Assembly: GCA_964596105.1 (NCBI GenBank)
Contig: CAZQRT010000071.1
Span: 1-5,983 of the forward strand
Reading direction: 5' to 3'
Origin: CAJUOR01 sp964596105
Lineage (GTDB): Bacteria; Bacillota_I; Bacilli_A; Erysipelotrichales; Coprobacillaceae
Length of the DNA stretch: 5,983 nt
Shown here one piece after another: positions 1-5,394 of the stretch. The notes beneath the pieces were generated by a model. The model was not told the DNA's origin and ran no database searches. It worked only from the letters and a program-made list of their open reading frames with translations. Numbering within the stretch: the first letter of the stretch is position 1; each line of letters opens with the position of its first letter. Made by a program: the position numbers and the translations under genes.

Positions 1-55
1 CCTGTATATGCAGATTAGAATCTTGAGTTTTCTGTGAGGAGATGCTTTGCTTTCT

Positions 56-83
56 CAGCCAAGTTCTTTTGGTTGCTTTTTTT
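56..83 (+). terminator. Rho-independent terminator of an upstream plus-strand transcript
   Basis: The arms 56-62 (CAGCCAA) and 69-75 (TTGGTTG) pair over 7 bp, with one G-T wobble and a 6-base loop. A run of seven T follows at 77-83. This is a modest but well-formed intrinsic terminator on the plus strand only. It implies that a gene ending left of the window, or within its first 55 bases, is transcribed in this direction. Positions 1-55 contain stops in all three plus frames (16-18, 24-26, 35-37), so the upstream coding end cannot be assigned. Confidence 0.55.
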
Positions 84-100
84 CCTTTCCTGAATAAAAT
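73..100 (+). promoter_or_regulatory. Possible promoter of the MATE transporter gene
   Basis: TAAAAT at 95-100 matches a sigma-A -10 box in 5 of 6 positions. TTGCTT at 73-78 is a weak -35 candidate with a 16-base spacer. The -35 overlaps the T-run of the preceding terminator, so the two calls share sequence. The predicted start near 107 would leave a short leader that contains the ribosome binding site AAGGAGGGAA (113-122). The -35 is poor, so this is tentative. Confidence 0.35.
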
Positions 101-128
101 AAAACTATCGTGAAGGAGGGAAGTTATC

Positions 129-1520
129 ATGCGTTTTTTTGACTGCTCACAGTTTTTAAAACCGGAACAAGTACAGGAGCCGTTACCGAGTAACCGCGCC
201 ATCTATAAAAGAACCCTTACGATCGCTCTGCCCTCCACGATTGAATCTGTGCTGATTTCTTTGATCTCGATGGTGGACATGATCATGGTGGGAACCATCG
301 GGGCTGATGCCATCGCTTCCGTGGGCATCACCAATCAGCCTAAGTTTATCATCCTGGCTACCATCTTTTCTTTAAATGTCGGCGTGACCGTCGTCGTCAG
401 TCACCGCAAAGGCGCCAATGATCCTTTGGCCGCCAATAGAGCTTTGACCAATGCCTGGATGATCAGCGCTGTCATTTCCTTCATCCTTTCCGCGCTGGGT
501 TTTATCTTTTCCCGGCAGGTAATGGTTTTTGCCGGCGCGACCAGCGAGTATGTCGATATGGCCAGCCAGTACTTTAAGGCCATCATGGTCGGCAATTTCT
601 TTTACAGCATGTCTCTAACGATCAACGCCGCCCAGAAGGGTGCCGGGAATACGAAAATCGCGATGCGCACCAACGTTGTCGCCAACCTCGTCAATCTCGT
701 CTGCAATTACTTCCTCATCAACGGCATCTGGATCTTTCCGAAATGGGGTGTTTTCGGGGCCGGCGTCGCCACCAGCATCGGCAACTTTGTCGCCTTTGTC
801 ATGTCCGTTTATTCCATTTTAAAACCGCATGAGTTTTTAACGATAAGGCAGAAACACATCTGGGGTTTTGACAAGAAAACTCTCAAGGACCTCGTGAAAA
901 TCTTCAACTCGGCCTTCGCGGAGCAGGTGTTCATGCGCATCGGTTTCTTCGCTTATTCGCGCACCGTGGCGACCCTGGGCATGGTGGCTTTTGCCACCCA
1001 TAATGTCTGCATGAACCTGTTGAATCTGTCGTTCTCATTCGGGGACGGATTGTCCGTGGCCACTACCAGCCTGGTTGGACAGAGCCTGGGGGCGAAACGC
1101 AAGGATCTCGCGATCATCTACAGCAAGGTCACCCAGCGCATCGGCAACGTCATCGGCATCGTCCTGGGCCTGATCATGGTGATCTTCCGCGTCCCGCTCA
1201 TCTCCCTCTTTACCGATGATCCTGTCATTATTGAGAACGGCAGCCGGATCGTGTTTATCATCGCCATCACGATGTTTTTCCAGATTACTCAGGTCGTGAC
1301 TTACGGCTGTCTGCGCAGTGCCGGGGATGTCCGCTTTACCGCCATGCTTTCGCTGGTCAGCGTGACGGTCGTGCGCCCGACTTTAACGTGGCTTCTGTGC
1401 TTCCCGCTCAATATGGGGCTGATTGGCGCCTGGCTGTCGCTTTTCCTGGATCAGCTGGTGCGCTATGCCGGCAGCCGCTGGCGTCACCGCCAGGGTAAAT
1501 GGGTGGACATCGAAATCTAA
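129..1520 (+). CDS. MATE family efflux transporter
   Basis: This encodes a 463-residue polytopic membrane protein of the multidrug and toxic compound extrusion family (NorM/DinF type), which usually exports cationic drugs or metabolites in exchange for Na+ or H+. The length is normal for the family (about 440-480). Two homologous MatE halves are visible. The first runs from about residue 28 (TIALPSTIESVLISLISMVDMIMVG) and contains GAGNTK at 171-176 followed by a hydrophobic helix. The second runs from about residue 255 and contains LVGQSLGAKRKDLA at 315-328 and SAGDVRF at 397-403, the counterpart of the GAGNTK segment. About twelve hydrophobic segments can be picked out, and there is no cleavable signal peptide. 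The ATG start lies 8 bases after AAGGAGGG (113-120). No clear terminator follows the stop; the BrxF-like gene begins 58 bases downstream, so read-through is likely. The substrate cannot be deduced. Confidence 0.93.
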   Translation: MRFFDCSQFLKPEQVQEPLPSNRAIYKRTLTIALPSTIESVLISLISMVDMIMVGTIGADAIASVGITNQPKFIILATIFSLNVGVTVVVSHRKGANDPLAANRALTNAWMISAVISFILSALGFIFSRQVMVFAGATSEYVDMASQYFKAIMVGNFFYSMSLTINAAQKGAGNTKIAMRTNVVANLVNLVCNYFLINGIWIFPKWGVFGAGVATSIGNFVAFVMSVYSILKPHEFLTIRQKHIWGFDKKTLKDLVKIFNSAFAEQVFMRIGFFAYSRTVATLGMVAFATHNVCMNLLNLSFSFGDGLSVATTSLVGQSLGAKRKDLAIIYSKVTQRIGNVIGIVLGLIMVIFRVPLISLFTDDPVIIENGSRIVFIIAITMFFQITQVVTYGCLRSAGDVRFTAMLSLVSVTVVRPTLTWLLCFPLNMGLIGAWLSLFLDQLVRYAGSRWRHRQGKWVDIEI

Positions 1521-1528
1521 AAAAGCCC

Positions 1529-1557
1529 TTTCTGAAAGCATTGAAGTATGGTATAAT
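1529..1557 (+). promoter_or_regulatory. Extended -10 promoter of the BrxF-like gene
   Basis: A perfect TATAAT (1552-1557) is preceded by TATGG (1547-1551), giving the TRTGn extended -10 of Gram-positive sigma-A promoters. The -35 region is poor (TTTCTG at 1529-1534 with a 17-base spacer), which an extended -10 can compensate for. The predicted transcription start is close to 1564, so the mRNA would begin almost directly at the ribosome binding site, with a leader of only about 15 bases. The gene can therefore be transcribed independently of the transporter. Confidence 0.75.
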
Positions 1558-1564
1558 GCTTTTA
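1533..1564. repeat. 10-bp inverted repeat enclosing the -10 box (operator-like or weak hairpin)
   Basis: TGAAAGCATT (1533-1542) is the inverse of AATGCTTTTA (1555-1564), apart from one G-T pair in hairpin form. The inner 8 bp match perfectly and the loop is 12 bases. The right arm overlaps the last three bases of the TATAAT box (1552-1557) and reaches the first base of the ribosome binding site. A second small palindrome, CTTTC-T-GAAAG (1528-1538), lies across the -35 area. The repeat could be a repressor operator. It could also be a poor terminator for the MATE transcript, but the right arm carries only four T and no T-tract follows. Confidence 0.5.
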
Positions 1565-1573
1565 AGGAGGGAA
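1564..1573 (+). promoter_or_regulatory. Ribosome binding site fixing the BrxF-like start
   Basis: AAGGAGGGAA is a near-ideal Shine-Dalgarno sequence, 5-8 bases before the ATG at 1579. It rules out the in-frame upstream starts: the ATG at 1573 overlaps this site, and the ATG at 1423 lies deep inside the transporter gene. Confidence 0.85.
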
Positions 1574-1578
1574 TGTTT

Positions 1579-2028
1579 ATGAACGAAATACAAGCTAAGT
1601 TAGAGGCGTTAAAAGATGCCAAATATAAACTGCTTCTTATTGTGGGAACTCCGGGCACCGGCAAATCAAAGCTGATCAGTGACTATTCCCGCGAGACCGG
1701 CACTCCGATTTTAGATTTAAAACCGATTTTTGGCGAAGAAGTGCCGGAAGGTTCCGACAGTCAATATATTGTGAAATTTATGGATGATTTTCTAACGACC
1801 TATAAACCGGAAGTGCTCTTACTGGATAATAAAAGAGTGCTGTACAGCGCCAATTCCAAACTGGATCTCTTAGCGTTTTTAAAAAGCATCGCGGAGAAGA
1901 AAACCGTCATCGCCACCTGGAACGGCATGATCAAAGACGGTCAGCTCATCCATATCCGCTCGCGCGTGAAAGAGGATTTGAGCTATCCTTTGGAAGCGCT
2001 GGAATGTGAATACATCCTCTGTGAATAA
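1579..2028 (+). CDS. brxF: Orphan BrxF-like small P-loop ATPase
   Basis: This is a 149-residue cytosolic P-loop NTPase. A Walker A motif GTPGTGKS lies at 23-30 after a hydrophobic strand (LLLIV, 18-22). A Walker B-like VLLLDN lies at 79-84, and a sensor-1-like strand TVIATWNG at 109-116. The order Walker A, LLLDN..VLY, LDLLAFLKSI, KKTVIATWNG, with a short C-terminal strand ending in EYILCE, fits my memory of BrxF, the roughly 150-residue ATPase of type 3 BREX phage-defence loci. The protein looks full length. Its neighbours are not BREX genes: a transporter lies upstream and a convergent EF-G paralogue downstream, with no brxC, pglX, pglZ, brxH or brxA. It has its own promoter, ribosome binding site and terminator, and is AT-richer than its neighbours (161 G+C in 360 bases at 1621-1980, about 45%). 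P-loop function is near certain. The BrxF assignment is by recalled pattern, and its role outside BREX is unknown. Confidence 0.8.
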   Translation: MNEIQAKLEALKDAKYKLLLIVGTPGTGKSKLISDYSRETGTPILDLKPIFGEEVPEGSDSQYIVKFMDDFLTTYKPEVLLLDNKRVLYSANSKLDLLAFLKSIAEKKTVIATWNGMIKDGQLIHIRSRVKEDLSYPLEALECEYILCE

Positions 2029-2038
2029 GAATGTTCGT

Positions 2039-2069
2039 GACATGGCAAAGGCCATGTCTCTTTTTTTTT
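2039..2069 (+). terminator. Rho-independent terminator of the BrxF-like gene
   Basis: GACATGGC (2039-2046) and GCCATGTC (2051-2058) form a perfect 8-bp stem with an AAAG loop. TC and then nine T (2061-2069) follow. It sits 10 bases after the stop codon and acts on the plus strand. Confidence 0.93.
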
Positions 2070-2070
2070 C

Positions 2071-2098
2071 AAAAAAAAGAAGACCGGAGTCTTCTTTT
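2071..2098 (-). terminator. Rho-independent terminator of the EF-G paralogue
   Basis: On the minus strand, AAAAGAAGAC (2098-2089) pairs perfectly with GTCTTCTTTT (2084-2075) around a TCCG tetraloop. The transcript side continues as T to 2071, giving a run of eight. It begins just after the TAA stop (2102-2100). Because the stem is A/T-flanked on both sides, it may also give some termination on the plus strand. Confidence 0.92.
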
Positions 2099-2099
2099 C

Positions 2100-4166
2100 T
2101 TATTTGATACTGAAATTGTCGATGATGTTTTGCTGGACATCACTAGGAGCCTGCTCGTAGCGGACAAACTCCATATCGAAACTGCCGCGACCCTGCGTCA
2201 TGGAACGCAGATCAATCGCGTAGTTCATCATCGTCGCCTGCGGAGCCTCCGCCTCAATGACCGTCAGGCCGGTGCTCTCATTGTGCTCGGCACCCATGAC
2301 ACGGGCCCGGCGCTTATTGAAATCACCCATGACATCACCGGTATAATTATCCGGGACGAAAACCTTGACTGACATGATCGGTTCCAGAATGACCGGTCTG
2401 GCCTTCGGCATGCCCTCGCGGTAAGCGATCGCGGTCGCTAATTTGAAGGCCATTTCACTGGAGTCGACATCATGATAAGAACCGTCGACCAGGGTCGCCT
2501 TTAAGCCCACGACCGGATATCCCGCCAGGACACCTTTCTCGACACATTCCGCGAGACCTTTTTCCACCGCCGGGAAATAAGCTTTCGGAACCGCGCCGCC
2601 GAAGATCTTCTCCTCAAAGACATAAGGCGTATCGAGATCGCCGGAAGGTTCAAAGATCATTTCGACATCGCCGTACTGACCGTGACCGCCGGACTGCTTT
2701 TTATGCTTGCCGCGCACCTGCGCCTTGCCGCGAATCGTCTCCCGGTAAGGCAGGCGGGCATCCTCAAGGCCGACCGTGATCTTAAACTTGCTTTGCAGTT
2801 TGGCCAGCGTGATCTCCAGATGCTGATCGCCCATGCCGGTTAACAGCTGCTGCTTGGTCTCGCCGTTGGTCTCAAACCGCAGGGTGCGGTCCTCTTCTAA
2901 CAATTTATTCAAAGCGCCGGAGATCTTGTCCTCGTTGCCCTTGGTTAAAGAGACAATCGCCTTTGTGTAGTAAGGATGAGGGAAGTCAATCGGCTCATAG
3001 CGGACCGGATCAGCCTCGGTGCACAGCGTATCTCCCGTCTGGGTATACATCAGTTTCGAGAAAGCCCCGATATCGCCGGCATGAAGCTCTTCCACCTCGA
3101 TCAGGTCCTTGCCCTTGATCATATACAGTTTGCCGGTTTTCTCGGTTTCCTGCTTCTGGGTATTATATAAAGGCATGCCGCTTTTAACCACGCCGGTCTG
3201 AACCTGGAAAATCGAGATCTTGCCGACAAAAGGATCGGCGATCGATTTAAACACCAGCACCGAAGGAGCCAGTTCCTCATTGTAGCCGATGATTTCCTGC
3301 TCACCGGTTTTTTCATGGGTGACTACAAAGGAGTTGACGGTATCGGAGGCGGCCGGGAAGAACGAAACAATCGAATTCAGGATAATCTGAATGCCGATAT
3401 TCTGCGTGCCGCACAAAACCGGCACCAGCTCGTGGTTCATGACCCCGCTGCGCAATGCCCAGGAGATTTCCTCGCGGGTGAATTCCTCGCCCTCCATATA
3501 TTTATCCAGCAGTTCATCGCTGGTTTCCGCTACGGCCTCTAAGATCATATCGCGGATCGGCTGAATCTGCGGCATCATGTCTTCCGGAATATCGGCCGGC
3601 TGCGTCTTCTCACCGTCAAAACGGCGCGCTTCCATTTTCGCCACATTCACATAGCCCGTCATCTTGCCGTTTTCCATGATCGGAACCTGAATCGGCGCGA
3701 TCGACTTGCCAAAGGCGTCCTTCAGTTCCTGAATCTTGTTTTCAAAAGAAGCATTGCGGTCATCCAGGCCGTTGATGAAGATCATCTTCGGCAGATCCTT
3801 GGCCTTGTTCCAGGCGATTTCGGTACCGACGGAAAGCTGGTTAGCGGCCGGAACAACAATCAGCGCGGCATTGGCGACCCGCAAAGCCTCACTGACCTCG
3901 CCCGCGAAGTCCAGGTAACCCGGCGTATCCAGTAAATTAATCTTGCAGTTTTCCCACTCCACCGGAATGACCGTGGTGTTGATGGAAACTTTTCGCTTGA
4001 TCTCCTCGGCGTCATAGTCACTGACGGTGGTGCCGTCAGCGATCCTGCCGATGCGTGACGAGCCCCCGGAACGGTAAAGCATGGCCTCAATGACGCTGGT
4101 TTTGCCGCATCCCGCGTGGCCTAAAACCGCGACATTTCCTATTTCATTTGAATGATAAATTCTCAT
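2100..4166 (-). CDS. Elongation factor G paralogue (EF-G2/FusA2-like translational GTPase)
   Basis: The 688-residue protein has the full five-domain EF-G layout: GTPase domain about 1-275, domain II about 295-385, III about 395-475, IV about 476-600, V to the end. Visible motifs are P-loop GHAGCGKT (16-23), switch I threonines (64-65), DTPGYLDF (80-87), the domain IV entry GKHKKQSGGHGQYG (486-499), YHDVDSSE (564-571), and the domain V start LEPIMSVKVFVP. The His of DTPGH in housekeeping EF-G is Tyr here, as I recall for EF-G2/FusA2 paralogues. The G4 motif reads NGLD (132-135), not NKxD, and G5 reads CGTQ (252-255), not CGSA. The domain IV tip is intact, so ribosome binding and translocation-type activity remain plausible. 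The role may be auxiliary translation, recycling or a stress function; this is inference. It is not a housekeeping fusA by context, as no rpsL, rpsG or tuf is nearby. The ATG at 4166 is preferred over an in-frame GTG at 4175, which is only one base from the ribosome binding site. Confidence 0.9.
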   Translation of the reverse strand: MRIYHSNEIGNVAVLGHAGCGKTSVIEAMLYRSGGSSRIGRIADGTTVSDYDAEEIKRKVSINTTVIPVEWENCKINLLDTPGYLDFAGEVSEALRVANAALIVVPAANQLSVGTEIAWNKAKDLPKMIFINGLDDRNASFENKIQELKDAFGKSIAPIQVPIMENGKMTGYVNVAKMEARRFDGEKTQPADIPEDMMPQIQPIRDMILEAVAETSDELLDKYMEGEEFTREEISWALRSGVMNHELVPVLCGTQNIGIQIILNSIVSFFPAASDTVNSFVVTHEKTGEQEIIGYNEELAPSVLVFKSIADPFVGKISIFQVQTGVVKSGMPLYNTQKQETEKTGKLYMIKGKDLIEVEELHAGDIGAFSKLMYTQTGDTLCTEADPVRYEPIDFPHPYYTKAIVSLTKGNEDKISGALNKLLEEDRTLRFETNGETKQQLLTGMGDQHLEITLAKLQSKFKITVGLEDARLPYRETIRGKAQVRGKHKKQSGGHGQYGDVEMIFEPSGDLDTPYVFEEKIFGGAVPKAYFPAVEKGLAECVEKGVLAGYPVVGLKATLVDGSYHDVDSSEMAFKLATAIAYREGMPKARPVILEPIMSVKVFVPDNYTGDVMGDFNKRRARVMGAEHNESTGLTVIEAEAPQATMMNYAIDLRSMTQGRGSFDMEFVRYEQAPSDVQQNIIDNFSIK

Positions 4167-4176
4167 CTCGATCACA

Positions 4177-4186
4177 CTCCTCTTCT
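4177..4186 (-). promoter_or_regulatory. Ribosome binding site fixing the EF-G paralogue start
   Basis: The minus strand reads AGAAGAGGAG (4186-4177). The GGAG core is 10 bases from the ATG at 4166 but only 1 base from the in-frame GTG at 4175. The spacing makes the ATG the functional start and shortens the longest reading frame by three codons. Confidence 0.75.
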
Positions 4187-4195
4187 ATGTGTTTC

Positions 4196-4224
4196 ATTGT
4201 ACCATAAAAACGGCTTGTTTCCTA
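4196..4224 (-). promoter_or_regulatory. Extended -10 promoter of the EF-G paralogue
   Basis: The minus strand carries TACAAT (4201-4196) preceded by TATGG, a TRTGn extended -10. The core TATGGTAYAATG is the same as in the BrxF-like promoter. No good -35 is seen (TAGGAA at 4224-4219 with a 17-base spacer). A start near 4189 would give a leader of about 23 bases. No terminator separates this gene from the aminotransferase, so some read-through from the upstream operon is also possible. Confidence 0.65.
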
Positions 4225-4227
4225 GTT

Positions 4228-5394
4228 TTAAAGTTCCTTTAAAAAACGCGCGATGCGTTTCAGGGCTTCCTGCAGGTGAGCCATGCTGTAGGCGTAAGAG
4301 ATGCGCACATATCCCTCCCCGGCCTGGCCGAAGGCATTGCCCGGTACGCAGGCCACGCGCTCCTTTTGTAACAGTCTCGCGCAAAACGCCTCACTATCCA
4401 GTCCGGTGCTGGAAATATCGGGGAAAACATAGAAAGCGCCCTGCGGCATAAAGGTTTTCAGCCCGATGCGGTTTAGACCGTTGACCAGATAGTTGCGGCG
4501 CGCCTGATAGCTCTCCTTCATGCTGATGACATCCTGCTGGCCGTACTTTAAAGCTTCGATGGCAGCATACTGGGCGGTCGTCGGGGCGGACATGATGACA
4601 TACTGGTGGATTTTATTCATCGCCGCGATCAGCTCCTCATGACCGGCCACGTAGCCGAGGCGCCAGCCCGTCATCGCGAAAGCCTTCGAGAAGCCGTTGA
4701 TGATCACACACTGATCTTTGATTTTCGCGAACTGGCCGGGACTGGCGAAAACGGTGTCGTAGCACAGTTCGGCGTAGATCTCGTCGCTGACCACGAGGAT
4801 CCCGCTTTCGTAAATGATATCGACTAAAGCCGCGTAATCCGCCGCGGTCATGACGCCGCCGGTCGGGTTCGAAGGATAATTGATCAATAGTAATTTGGTT
4901 TTATCGGAAAGAGCCTCTTCCAGCATCTCTCTGGTCAGGCGGAACTGATTGTCCTCTTTTAACTCGATGATGACCGGGATTCCGCCCGCCAGGCGTACCG
5001 CCGGTTCATAAGCGACATAACCCGGGGAAAGCAGGATCACCTCATCACCGGGCTGGACCAGGGCGCGCATGGCGATATCGATCGCCTCACTGCCGCCGAC
5101 GGTCATGATGATCTGGCGGTTTGGATCATAGCTCATCTGAAAACGGTTATTTAAATATTCGCTGACCGCCTGGCGCAAAGCCGGCAGGCCCTGATTGGCG
5201 GTGTAGGCGGTGCGGCCTTCTTCCAATGAGCGGATCCCGGCCTCGCGAATATGCCAGGGAGTGGTGAAATCCGGCTCCCCGACGCCTAAAGAAATGACAT
5301 CGTCCATCTCACTGGCGAGATCGAAAAACTTGCGGATGCCGCTTGGGGGCAGGTCTCTGACCGCGGGGTTCAAATAGTCCGAAGGGTTTTTCAC
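4228..5394 (-). CDS. PLP-dependent class I/II aminotransferase (AlaT/YugH-like)
   Basis: This is a 388-residue fold-type I aminotransferase, normal in length for the AspC/PatA/AlaT group, acting in the cytosol. Visible residues are GEPDF (39-43), the phosphate-binding loop VGGSEAI (99-105), N176 in NPTG, D204 and Y207 in SDEIY (pyridine nitrogen and O3' contacts), the Schiff-base lysine K237 in GFSKAFAMTGWRLGY, R245, and R364 in VRIS, which should bind the substrate alpha-carboxylate. The segments PSGIRKFFDL and KIHQYVIMSAPTTAQ resemble B. subtilis AlaT (YugH) as I recall it, which makes alanine from pyruvate; aspartate- or aromatic-type substrates cannot be excluded. It starts with GTG, and the GTGA overlap with the stop of the Lrp-type gene implies translational coupling. 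GGTGA (5403-5399), 4 bases upstream, is a partial Shine-Dalgarno. All catalytic residues are intact. Confidence 0.93.
   Translation of the reverse strand: MKNPSDYLNPAVRDLPPSGIRKFFDLASEMDDVISLGVGEPDFTTPWHIREAGIRSLEEGRTAYTANQGLPALRQAVSEYLNNRFQMSYDPNRQIIMTVGGSEAIDIAMRALVQPGDEVILLSPGYVAYEPAVRLAGGIPVIIELKEDNQFRLTREMLEEALSDKTKLLLINYPSNPTGGVMTAADYAALVDIIYESGILVVSDEIYAELCYDTVFASPGQFAKIKDQCVIINGFSKAFAMTGWRLGYVAGHEELIAAMNKIHQYVIMSAPTTAQYAAIEALKYGQQDVISMKESYQARRNYLVNGLNRIGLKTFMPQGAFYVFPDISSTGLDSEAFCARLLQKERVACVPGNAFGQAGEGYVRISYAYSMAHLQEALKRIARFLKEL
5391..5394 (-). promoter_or_regulatory. GTGA start/stop overlap coupling regulator and aminotransferase
   Basis: The last bases of the Lrp-type gene (CCGTGA) supply both its TGA stop (5393-5391) and the GTG start of the aminotransferase (5394-5392). 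With only the partial Shine-Dalgarno GGTGA at 5403-5399, initiation probably depends on ribosomes terminating on the regulator gene. Confidence 0.8.

Noticed and set aside
1..55. Coding tail of an upstream gene
   Set aside because: All three plus frames stop within 37 bases and none can be preferred, so no partial gene is called.
1423..1578. N-terminal extension of the BrxF-like gene by 52 codons
   Set aside because: It lies inside the transporter coding sequence and across the promoter. The ideal ribosome binding site at 1564-1573 points to the ATG at 1579, where P-loop protein homology begins.
1521..1578. Mobile-element boundary or attachment site at the edges of the BrxF-like gene
   Set aside because: No direct repeat pairs the two flanks, and no transposase, integrase or tRNA end is present. 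The inverted repeat at 1533-1564 is better explained as a regulatory element.
1383..1664. Minus-strand open frames over the transporter/BrxF-like junction
   Set aside because: They overlap two better supported genes and a promoter, have no ribosome binding site, and their residues are those expected from antisense reading of GC-rich codons.
1..2069. A BREX-3 operon or other complete defence island
   Set aside because: Only one BREX-like component is visible. The transporter upstream is an ordinary MATE protein, and no methylase, phosphatase, helicase or nuclease gene is in the window.
2031..2372. Open plus-strand frame of 113 codons after the BrxF-like gene
   Set aside because: It runs through both terminators and is antisense to the conserved C-terminus of the EF-G paralogue. 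It has no ribosome binding site and no family resemblance.
2100..4166. Ribosomal protection protein of the Tet(M)/Tet(O) type
   Set aside because: Length (688 rather than about 640) and the sequence of domains IV-V match EF-G paralogues, including the YHDVDSSE loop. No tetracycline-resistance context is present.
4167..4175. GTG at 4175 as start of the EF-G paralogue
   Set aside because: The GGAG core is only one base before it, while the ATG at 4166 has workable 10-base spacing.
2976..4451. Several open frames of 60-100 codons on either strand within the EF-G and aminotransferase genes
   Set aside because: All are out-of-frame or antisense shadows of conserved protein-coding sequence.
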